Assembly (NCBI GenBank): GCA_963802635.1
Contig: CAWDJJ010000003.1
Coordinates: 310,001-374,000, forward strand
DNA length: 64,000 nucleotides
Reading direction: 5' to 3'
Source of the DNA: CAVTLG01 sp963802635
Lineage (GTDB): Bacteria; Chloroflexota; Ktedonobacteria; Ktedonobacterales; Ktedonobacteraceae
Position numbers and translations under genes: made by a program. The notes beneath the pieces are model-generated. The model searched no databases and had not been told where the DNA came from. It worked only from the letters and a program-made list of their open reading frames with translations. Positions 19,062 through 25,903 of the stretch are shown here, piece after piece (within the stretch, counting starts at the first letter, position 1; the number at the start of each line of letters is the position of its first letter).

Positions 19062-19397
19062 TTCTGATCTTCACACATATATTGCATCAAATATAGCATT
19101 GCGTGAGCAGCAGACGCGCCCTGCCAGGGTGCACTGGATTCAATGGCTTTTCATACGTATCAACAACAAAAACGTTGCTCATGAGAGCCTCTACTTTCGT
19201 AGGTAATGGTTGCCTCGACAAGGTTACTGGAAGGTTTAACGCGCAACACACTGGCTTAACCCTTCCACCTGTTTAATGTTGCACCGTAGCGGTTGGAGCT
19301 GGCGACGCACCCCAACGTACCTAATTTCTTCCGTAACGTAGTTCGTTCCCGAACTGAGTCTGGTCATGTCAGGCTTGCAGAAAAGTTTCCCTCTCTC

Positions 19398-19479
19398 CAA
19401 GCCCCTGAACTTCCGTCAGGGGTTCATGACTCAGCCAACAGGTAAAAGCGGTAAGAGTGCCAGACATGGCACCCTTACC
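19398..19479 (+). other. Two hairpins, the first like an IS200/IS605 right end
   Basis: AAGCCCCTGAACTTCC, then GTCAGGGGTTCATGAC, forms a 7-bp stem (19402-19408 with 19416-19422). It resembles the right end, and guide-RNA tail, of tnpB-bearing IS200/IS605 elements. A second hairpin (19450-19462 with 19467-19479, 12 of 13 paired) follows. No tnpA or tnpB frame is left in 19062-19397, so at most an end remnant survives. The rest of this gap (19062-19510) shows nothing else. Confidence 0.35.
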
Positions 19480-19509
19480 ATAAGAGCAAAATCTTGCAAG
19501 ATCTCTCTT

Positions 19510-19592
19510 ATATTGCCTTGCATTCAGATGAGAAATATGCCGCAGCATATTTCTAGCAACGAGAGTTGTGTTTCTGAATGCCTATGGGTATA
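19510..19592. repeat. Family D palindromic element, copy 3
   Basis: TTGCATTCAGATGAGAAATA at the left, TTTCTGAATGCCTATGGGTAT at the right, with an inner hairpin AAATATGC/GCATATTT. Lies downstream of csrA. Confidence 0.8.
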
Positions 19593-19603
19593 AGATAGCG
19601 TTT

Positions 19604-19652
19604 AATTTCAGCTCACTATTGACAAAAAGTGTGCATATTCCAAACACTATCT
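19604..19652 (-). terminator. Family E terminator-like repeat behind csrA
   Basis: On the minus strand the csrA stop TAA is followed at once by AGTGTTTGG, then GCACACTTTTT. The stem AGTGT/ACACT with a T-run fits a rho-independent terminator. The same sequence block follows the sigma factor gene and the lipoprotein gene. Confidence 0.6.
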
Positions 19653-19858
19653 TACCGGGGTTGCGCCGGGGTTGCGCCTGAATTGGGCGGTGTGGAATTT
19701 GGCGTATTTGAACGCAGCAGTTCCTCGCGCACAATCGTCACATCGGGCGGCGCACTAATACCAATTTTCACGCGTTCGCCTTCGACAGCCAACACTGAAA
19801 TGTTAATAACCCCGGCGAGTACAATACTTTCACCAACTTTCCTTCGCAATACCAGCAT
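19652..19858 (-). CDS. csrA: CsrA-type translational regulator
   Basis: 68 residues. MLVLRRKVGESIVLAG is the signature CsrA start, followed by INISVLAVEGERVKIGISAP and the RNA-contacting REEL. The C-terminal 18 residues are a Pro/Asn-rich tail. CsrA dimers bind GGA-containing hairpins in mRNA leaders and block or change translation. AAGGGAG upstream supports the ATG. It follows, on the same strand, genes for a FlgM-like anti-sigma factor and a sigma-28-type factor. In flagellated bacteria csrA keeps this company, usually with fliW, which is not seen here. Confidence 0.93.
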   Translation of the reverse strand: MLVLRRKVGESIVLAGVINISVLAVEGERVKIGISAPPDVTIVREELLRSNTPNSTPPNSGATPAQPR

Positions 19859-20073
19859 GTAAAGCTCCCTTCATGAGAGGCATATCCTATAAGCGTCAGC
19901 GTCCCTGCGCTGGGACAAACACATGAGCAAGGGCGCATCTTTCAGCGTGACCGCATAAGAAGACCAGATAGAGTGGACGCAAATCTGGAATCCTCACTGT
20001 TTGCTAGACGCAGCGTGAAAGTGCACTGGGTAGTGCGCCCATCGCATGATTGCTAAAACCATCCTAGCTGTGT

Positions 20074-20358
20074 CTACGACAAATGAGTCTCACTTATTAG
20101 TATACACCGTGCCAAAGCTACACTATCAACATGATATGCCCCGACCTTGACTTTGCCACGTAATTCTTCTACACACGACGTACGTTGTTCGGACCACAGC
20201 CGAGAAGTACTTATAGCACGCTTCACGACCGCCAGAGAGCCTTTAACAGCACTCTGGTTGCTTGCAGAAAGCATATGCCTCGCAGTTAGTTTTTTTGTAC
20301 ACCTGGGCACCTTTAGACACGCCAGGTGCGAATGCGTGCTCACAGTACTTACTTTCAT
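20074..20358 (-). CDS. flgM: FlgM-like anti-sigma-28 factor
   Basis: 94 residues. The C-terminal part VEELRGKVKVGAYHVDSVAL followed by ARCIL matches the sigma-binding end of FlgM, whose family pattern is VxxLKxxIxxGxYxVDxxxLAxxIL. The N-terminal half is Ser/Thr/Lys-rich and not conserved, as in FlgM. AGGAAG seven bases upstream supports the ATG. Position is strong support: downstream of a sigma-28-type gene and upstream of csrA on the same strand. FlgM holds sigma-28 inactive until it is released. No flagellar genes are in the window, so how release works here is unknown. The repeat copy at 20401-20568 separates it from the sigma gene. Confidence 0.72.
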   Translation of the reverse strand: MKVSTVSTHSHLACLKVPRCTKKLTARHMLSASNQSAVKGSLAVVKRAISTSRLWSEQRTSCVEELRGKVKVGAYHVDSVALARCILISETHLS

Positions 20359-20400
20359 GGCAATTCTTCCTATGCGAAAACATATGGTCCAATAGTTTCT

Positions 20401-20568
20401 ATTTGCTTACATTCAGATGGGTAGTTCCGTTCGCAATAGATGAGCATTACCATCTATATAGAGTAACGCTCAGATGGCAAATTTACCAGCAATCATACTG
20501 GCAATAATGCCAATTGGAGCATGCAGAGACGGAAGATAAGCCAACCCATCGCAATGCATATGGGTATC
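20401..20568. repeat. Family D element, copy 4, long and diverged
   Basis: Left end TTGCTTACATTCAGATGG, right end GCAATGCATATGGGTAT, about 168 bp. The inner part has paired segments (GATGAGCATTACCATC and others) but no frame. It lies in the gap between the sigma factor and flgM-like genes, where it could affect their joint transcription. Confidence 0.65.
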
Positions 20569-20722
20569 AAAACATGTTTTAAAAAGCGCGTTCTAAGCTC
20601 TCCCACCACATGCCTCCTCCATCATACACCATAGTATCGACACGCTACAGAACTTCAATAGGAACTCTGGTAGCGTGTTCGATAGTAATAGAGCGACACC
20701 AAAGGTTTGAGACGACACTAAG

Positions 20723-20783
20723 CATGTGTCCGGTTTCAGCTCGATGTTGGCAAAAAGCGTGCACGTTTCAGACACATTCTTAT
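20723..20783 (-). terminator. Family E terminator-like repeat behind the sigma factor gene
   Basis: On the minus strand the stop codon TAA is followed by GAATGTGTCTGAAACG and then GTGCACGCTTTTT. The outer part, TTTCAGCTCGATGTTGG on the plus strand, matches the copies at 19.6 and 61.2 kb. Confidence 0.55.
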
Positions 20784-21622
20784 TGACGATCTGTCTTGCG
20801 GACACCACAACGTTGGTCAACCATAGGCACCTGGGCCGCCGAGGTCTCGTCAGCCCGATATGCCTTCAAAGCAGCTCGCAGGCGTATGATAGCCTGCATA
20901 TGCAGTTGACAAATGCGTGACTCAGAGACACATAAAACCTTACTAATTTCCTTCATCGTTAGCTCTTCTTGATAATACAAAGCCAGCAATAATCTTTCGC
21001 GCTCCGGCAGGCGCTCAATAGCCGCGCTGAGCGTATCGGTCAACTCCTGCTGCTCCGTTAATTCCACAGGACCAGGAGCAGAATGATCCTCCAGTAACTC
21101 GGCCAACGATGTTACCTCGTCATCCTGGAGAAAAGAACTCAATGGAGCATCCAGAGAAAGGACCGTCGCATTCATCTCCAGCAGCATCTGGCGATAACGC
21201 TCCGTGGAGACTCCGATCTGCTCAGCCACTTCGGTTTCTCTGGCTGGTCTGCCCAGGTTTTGTTCAAGGGTAGCCAGGGCACCTTCCACCTGTCGTATGC
21301 GCGAAATAGCCGAACGCGGCAGCCAATTCAATGAGCGCAATTGATCGATGACGGCACCACGAATACGCACCGTCGCAAACGCCTCAAAACGCACGCCCCT
21401 GGATGGATCAAAACGATCTACAGCATTAATTAATCCGATCATTCCATAACTCAGCAAATCTTCAGCGTCCAGTACACCCGTCGCTGGTATTCCCAATCGT
21501 CCAACCACGAAACGCACAAGAGGAGTATAGAGTGTAATTAACTCATCGCGTAAAGCTGGATCTTTGTGCGTAGCAAACGTTGACCAGAGGCTCTCAACTT
21601 CTATTGGTGCATCTGTACCCAT
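20780..21622 (-). CDS. fliA: Sigma-28-type RNA polymerase sigma factor (FliA/WhiG family)
   Basis: 280 residues. Region 2 contains LYTPLVRFVVGRLG, DAEDLLSYGMIGLINAVDRFDP and GVRFEAFATVRIRGAVIDQLR; the helix preceding region 3 is WLPRSAISRIRQ. Region 4 contains LPERERLLLALYYQEELTM and the recognition helix VSESRICQLHMQAIIRLR. There is no region 1.1. The family directs flagellar genes (FliA) or sporulation genes (WhiG). Of two adjacent ATGs I prefer the second, six bases from AAGGGG. The C-terminal 25 residues are not conserved. The FlgM-like gene downstream is the probable antagonist. The 300 bases upstream (21626-21929) hold no gene. Confidence 0.9.
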   Translation of the reverse strand: MGTDAPIEVESLWSTFATHKDPALRDELITLYTPLVRFVVGRLGIPATGVLDAEDLLSYGMIGLINAVDRFDPSRGVRFEAFATVRIRGAVIDQLRSLNWLPRSAISRIRQVEGALATLEQNLGRPARETEVAEQIGVSTERYRQMLLEMNATVLSLDAPLSSFLQDDEVTSLAELLEDHSAPGPVELTEQQELTDTLSAAIERLPERERLLLALYYQEELTMKEISKVLCVSESRICQLHMQAIIRLRAALKAYRADETSAAQVPMVDQRCGVRKTDRQ

Positions 21623-21929
21623 CATACACCCCTTTTACATATCTATCACATCGGTAATAATCCCCGTCACTGCTAGTAGAGTGTAGTATGGAAGCAAGCG
21701 AGTTAATATTGACACAGGTCCCTTGTTCGATACGCAAGGGTCCCCGCAAGTTATGGATAGATTTTGTGTGTCAGGGAGTCGATAAAGAAGGATAGGGCAA
21801 AGCGATATGGGGCGTAAGAGATCATAGTGCCTTACTATGGGTATCATCTCCATAGGCATCCAGAAATACAAGGCAAGCTCACACAGGTTTTTGTTATGCA
21901 TACGTGCCAAAACTATAAGGGAGATTTCT

Positions 21930-22205
21930 ATGAAAAATATGCACCCACCATTTCCAGGCGCAGATTATAATGAGTATATTGCGCGTAAAGTTGATGCGAA
22001 ACACTATATTCCGAGCAATGATAGTTCACATATGATGCTCAATACGCTCTTAGAAGCTGGTTTTGTGTGGGAAGAGGCAGTTACATTGCTCAATCTGCGT
22101 GAGCACCTGTATGAAAATATTGAGATGCGCCAGAGGATGGAGAGTGACCACCGTATGCACTTCGTGCGCTGGCTCTATCAGCATGGCGAGATGAGCGAAA
22201 GCTAA
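21930..22205 (+). CDS. Small conserved-looking hypothetical protein
   Basis: 91 residues, soluble, mostly helical, rich in His, Met and Glu (GFVWEEAVTLLNLREHLYEN, then RMHFVRWLYQHGEM). GGGAG seven bases before the ATG supports this start over an upstream one at 21837. The helical C-terminus could mediate dimerisation. It converges on recO and their ends overlap by four bases. I do not recognise a family. Confidence 0.6.
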   Translation: MKNMHPPFPGADYNEYIARKVDAKHYIPSNDSSHMMLNTLLEAGFVWEEAVTLLNLREHLYENIEMRQRMESDHRMHFVRWLYQHGEMSES

Positions 22206-23008
22206 AGATGAAACATATGTAAAAAGCTCCACGATTTTAAATCGCGTTCAAGGTGGAAGCGCAATAGACCTTGCGTAGCAGTCTCAATTTCCGTTAAGAG
22301 GCGAGTATCCAGGCGCAAGCGTGGTACCTGCCCCCAGTCAGAGCGCTGCAACAGGCGCAGTACCTTGAGCGCATTCATTGAGAGCGATTGTGACCAGAGG
22401 TGCGCGCAGTTGGGACACAATGCTCCACCCAGGGCAGGTGTAAAACCATTTTCCTCGGGCCGCAATTCGGCATTACAATGCGCACAATTGCGCAGAACTG
22501 GCTCATAGCCGATCAAGGATAGCAGATAAATCTCGAAATAGCGCAAAAGCAGCAGCGAATGATCGCGATCATGACTGGCAAACATAGTACCCTCCACGCG
22601 TCTCTGCTGCGTCTCTGCTGCATCAGTATCGAGTGCACGCAACGCGCTTAAGAACAATGTATACACGTCGGGATGAGGAGTGGCATCTTCAATGAAGCGA
22701 TCTATCAGTTCCGCGAGGTAAAAGCCACAGGTCATATGCCAGAGTTCAGCACGTATATGTGAGAAACTTTCAGAGGTTTGCGCCTGCGTCACGATATCCA
22801 GATTACGCCCCTGAGCTAGCTGCAACTGGCTGTGACACAAAAGCTCCAGATGACCAGCTTTCTTGCTGACGGGACGACGCGTGCCCTTGGCAAGTGCGTG
22901 GTATTTCCCTTTGTGGGGAGTAAACAGCGTTAAGATCCGATCAGCTTCGCCTAAATCGGTATGTTTGAGAATAATAGCTTCGGCGGAATAGCTCCGTTGC
23001 TGGCGCAT
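22202..23008 (-). CDS. recO: DNA repair protein RecO
   Basis: 268 residues. An N-terminal OB fold (SAEAIILKHTDLGEADRILTLFTPHKGKYHALAKG) is followed by a helical domain and a zinc site CAHC...CPNC (about residues 173-205). RecO loads RecA on SSB-coated gaps together with RecR and anneals strands. It converges with the small gene at 21930 and overlaps it by four bases. Confidence 0.93.
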   Translation of the reverse strand: MRQQRSYSAEAIILKHTDLGEADRILTLFTPHKGKYHALAKGTRRPVSKKAGHLELLCHSQLQLAQGRNLDIVTQAQTSESFSHIRAELWHMTCGFYLAELIDRFIEDATPHPDVYTLFLSALRALDTDAAETQQRRVEGTMFASHDRDHSLLLLRYFEIYLLSLIGYEPVLRNCAHCNAELRPEENGFTPALGGALCPNCAHLWSQSLSMNALKVLRLLQRSDWGQVPRLRLDTRLLTEIETATQGLLRFHLERDLKSWSFLHMFHL

Positions 23009-23037
23009 ACTGTGGATATCCTGATCGCTTTAATTTG

Positions 23038-23158
23038 AAGGTCTCCATCTTTGCAGGAAAAACGCCGAGAAACGGGGTAGGGGCGTGTCCTTGCGACCGC
23101 TCCGGGGCGCACGCGAGGTGACGCCCCTACCCCGTTTCCCCCCGGAAGGATGGAGAGC
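23038..23158. repeat. Family A GC-rich palindromic repeat, complete copy
   Basis: Long inverted repeat: GAAACGGGGTAGGGGCGT on the left, ACGCCCCTACCCCGTTTCC on the right, outer arms TCTCCATC/GATGGAGA. The middle contains GCGCACGCGAGGTG, the target site type into which the IS4 element at 3.2 kb jumped. Confidence 0.85.
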
Positions 23159-23218
23159 CTATAGTTTGACTTGAGTTTAATAAACGTAAAAGAGACGTGA
23201 CCAGGGCCACGTCTCCAA

Positions 23219-23293
23219 TGGAGGCGACGAGCGGACTTCGAACCGCTGGTGCAGCTTTTGCAGAGCCGTGCCTTACCACTTGGCGACGTTGCC
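23219..23293 (-). tRNA. tRNA-Cys (anticodon GCA)
   Basis: 75 bases including an encoded CCA. Acceptor GGCAACG pairs with CGTCGCC with one A-C mismatch; anticodon loop CTGCAAA; T-arm GCGGTTCGAAGTCCGC; discriminator T as expected for Cys. Confidence 0.93.
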
Positions 23294-23303
23294 GAAAAGG
23301 GGG

Positions 23304-23375
23304 AGCGGGAGACGGGGATCGAACCCGCGACTTTCTCCTTGGCAAGGAGATGCTCTACCACTGAGCCACTCCCGC
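23304..23375 (-). tRNA. tRNA-Gly (anticodon GCC)
   Basis: 72 bases, CCA not encoded (followed by CCC). Acceptor GCGGGAG pairs with CTCCCGC; anticodon stem CTCCTTGCCAAGGAG; T-arm GCGGGTTCGATCCCCGT. It lies ten bases upstream of tRNA-Cys, same strand, likely one transcript. Confidence 0.95.
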
Positions 23376-23494
23376 ATATGCAGTACCTATCAATGTTGCC
23401 ACCGATTTTACAACCGCATCACGTTTGCATGGATAAGATATCATACCTGCCCTGGATTGTCAACAGGTTATTTCAGCGATTTTTCAGAGCATAT

Positions 23495-25903
23495 CTATTC
23501 TTCCAGAGAGAAGCCACGTTCATGCAAGAACTCAAGCACGCGCGCCAGGTGGCGTGCCTCGACACGCACAAGGCGTACAGGCTGTTCCACTTCAGAGCCA
23601 AGTAGCGTTTGGAGTTCTTCGTCGGACTGCAAATCGTGCAGGACCTCATCTGAGAGGCGCAATAGAGGAGCATGCTCAACTGCAATCTGTGACTCGGTAT
23701 AGCCACTTCCCCACAGCTTGAGACGGATCAACAATGAACCGGGAATACCATCTTCACAGTACTGCCGCAAGAAACGTAGCAGATAGTCGAGCGTCATACC
23801 TTGCCTCAAGGCACGCTGAACTGATGCAGTTGTCAAGCGATACCAGGAGGTTGTCTCGTCGCGTTCGCTAAAGCGTTCGACCTCCGCCAACAAATAGAGA
23901 TCGCTGACAGCGTAAAAAGGCTGTAACAGACCATCGTCATGCAGACGCCACTGCGGCTCTCGCACACGCAAGGCACTGTCTGCGTCCCCATCTGAAGCGC
24001 CAGCGTTGGTCAGCGCAGGCAAGTAGTTACGCTGCCAGAGAATCTCTTGCACCGCAGGCAACTGACGCAGCACAACCTCCGCCAGCGTAGGGGAGAGACG
24101 ACGTCCGAATAAGGGGCGCACATCTGGATCGGCAAAGAGCGCATCTAGCAGAGCTACATCATCAACTTCCAGCAAAGTAGCTCGTTGCCAGATCTCGATA
24201 CGTCGCGCCTGACGCTCCCATTCGAGCAGCGAGTAACGCACATTCTGCGGAATCTCACTACCTACGGCACGCTCTAACAGCGCTTGAATGGCCTCCGCGT
24301 GCCAGCCATGCTGAATGGCTCGCGTCATACTGGCTCTGGTAATACGGTATTGCGCGATAAGTTCCAGACTGATACGGTCGGCAAAACGATCAAGGCTGAT
24401 CAGCAATAGCTCAGAAACCGGAGCCAGAGCGATAAGCTCAAAATTGGGCTGGACGATCAGGCGTCCCAGGGGAGCCTCTTCATCAGTGGGAGCAGTCGCG
24501 CCCATGATAAAGGGCGCAACCGCAGAGACAAAAAAAGCGTGAGGGTCCTCCCGGGGCTGAAATTCTACAATGCCCAACCATTGTAAAGGTCCGGTGACAA
24601 TAGCGCGAATGAAACCACCCTCAACCATGTGCCAGCCCTCACGATGCGTCAGCCAGCCACGGCGCAAACGGAAATCCCACCCATAAGGATTGCTGGTACT
24701 CGAATAGCGCTCAGCACGTGATCCGTAGTGGCGCGGAAAAAGCAGATTAGGCGCATAGAGCTTTGTACGCGCAATAAAGGCGGAGAGGTCAATCCGCTCA
24801 CCCCCCTGTTCATGCGTGATACGCTCCAGCACCGTCTGACGAGCACGCACAACCTCTTCGTGAGCAGGCTCCAACGGCGCAGGGCCAGGGCGCACATTCA
24901 CCTCTGGCAAGTACAACAAATCGTTCCAGAAAGGCGTCTCCAGATACAGACGATAACAACGTCGTGCACGTTCAAATAAAGGTAAAGAGAAAAATTCCTC
25001 GGCAGGCAACGCATAGAGGGTATTATGGCGCACTTGCAACAAACCAAATTGTGTCAACAGGAAGCGTAAAAACAACAGATGACGCGCATCACTCTCGCTG
25101 CGTATCTGCTCGGACTCACCATTGCCGATACTCTTACGGTATGTCGCCATATGCTCCAGCAGGTGTCGCAACGCAGCGCGTGACAGGAGTCCATTGTTGA
25201 TAAGCGATAGGCCCTCGCGTTGCGCTGCAGCCAGCGACCAGTAAAGGTAAAGCGCTCGTTGCAGCGCTCGCGCACCCTCCCCGACATCGCTATCAGCAGG
25301 CAAAGGTGGCTCATCCTGCTGATCCCATGCCTGGCGGACAACGTCTTTCACGGCTAGAGGTGTGATCAGCACGCCATCATGAATACCACTGGTGTAATCA
25401 CGACCGGCAAAATTTGTTTGCTTACCCCAGAACAACAGCCCAAGCACCAGCAGGTGACGTAGCGCCTGCTCAAATACACCATGCGGGTGCACAACAGGAT
25501 ATTGTGGTGCCTGCAGTGGCGTCCCAGGAGAAGGCACACGAGCAGCCTCCAAAGATGGCCCTGGCGCTTCATTGTTCTTGCCACCAACCAGCAGATCGGC
25601 ACGCGTAAAATAAAAGGCCAGATCCCGACTGTTCGCACGCCCACCACAGGCAACCAGCTCACGCAAGAGTCGACGTTCAAACTCGTCCAACGACTGAAGC
25701 ACCTCAAGGATGGCAACGGGATCGAAAAGATACTGCGCGAGTTCCGAGACCGCGGCAGGGGTAGGAGATGATGATGATGAAGTTCCAGGAGATGACCCAC
25801 CGTTGAATGCCAGTGGAGAAAGTGCCAGGTGTCGCGTCTTTATTACAGCTTGCAAATGATAGACAGGTACCGTCTGCAACAGATCAAGGTCAATCTGGTC
25901 CAT
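23495..25903 (-). CDS. Helicase-associated (PF13625-like) protein without motor domains
   Basis: 802 residues from the ATG at 25903, which follows GAGGAG. The segment from about residue 480, GRLIVQPNFELIALAPVSEL, then FADRISLELIAQYRITRASM and RAIQHGWHAEAIQALLE, matches the 'helicase conserved C-terminal' domain found beside XPB-type helicases in Actinobacteria and Chloroflexota. No Walker motifs occur, so it is not a helicase by itself. The N-terminal half is helical repeat-like. The start overlaps the end of the SWIM gene upstream by 14 bases: the two are translationally coupled and their products probably form one complex, likely on DNA. Function unknown. Confidence 0.65.
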   Translation of the reverse strand: MDQIDLDLLQTVPVYHLQAVIKTRHLALSPLAFNGGSSPGTSSSSSPTPAAVSELAQYLFDPVAILEVLQSLDEFERRLLRELVACGGRANSRDLAFYFTRADLLVGGKNNEAPGPSLEAARVPSPGTPLQAPQYPVVHPHGVFEQALRHLLVLGLLFWGKQTNFAGRDYTSGIHDGVLITPLAVKDVVRQAWDQQDEPPLPADSDVGEGARALQRALYLYWSLAAAQREGLSLINNGLLSRAALRHLLEHMATYRKSIGNGESEQIRSESDARHLLFLRFLLTQFGLLQVRHNTLYALPAEEFFSLPLFERARRCYRLYLETPFWNDLLYLPEVNVRPGPAPLEPAHEEVVRARQTVLERITHEQGGERIDLSAFIARTKLYAPNLLFPRHYGSRAERYSSTSNPYGWDFRLRRGWLTHREGWHMVEGGFIRAIVTGPLQWLGIVEFQPREDPHAFFVSAVAPFIMGATAPTDEEAPLGRLIVQPNFELIALAPVSELLLISLDRFADRISLELIAQYRITRASMTRAIQHGWHAEAIQALLERAVGSEIPQNVRYSLLEWERQARRIEIWQRATLLEVDDVALLDALFADPDVRPLFGRRLSPTLAEVVLRQLPAVQEILWQRNYLPALTNAGASDGDADSALRVREPQWRLHDDGLLQPFYAVSDLYLLAEVERFSERDETTSWYRLTTASVQRALRQGMTLDYLLRFLRQYCEDGIPGSLLIRLKLWGSGYTESQIAVEHAPLLRLSDEVLHDLQSDEELQTLLGSEVEQPVRLVRVEARHLARVLEFLHERGFSLEE

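Noticed and set aside
20147..20507. Plus-strand frames opposite the flgM-like gene
   Set aside because: The minus strand has the FlgM pattern and a ribosome site; the plus frames have neither.
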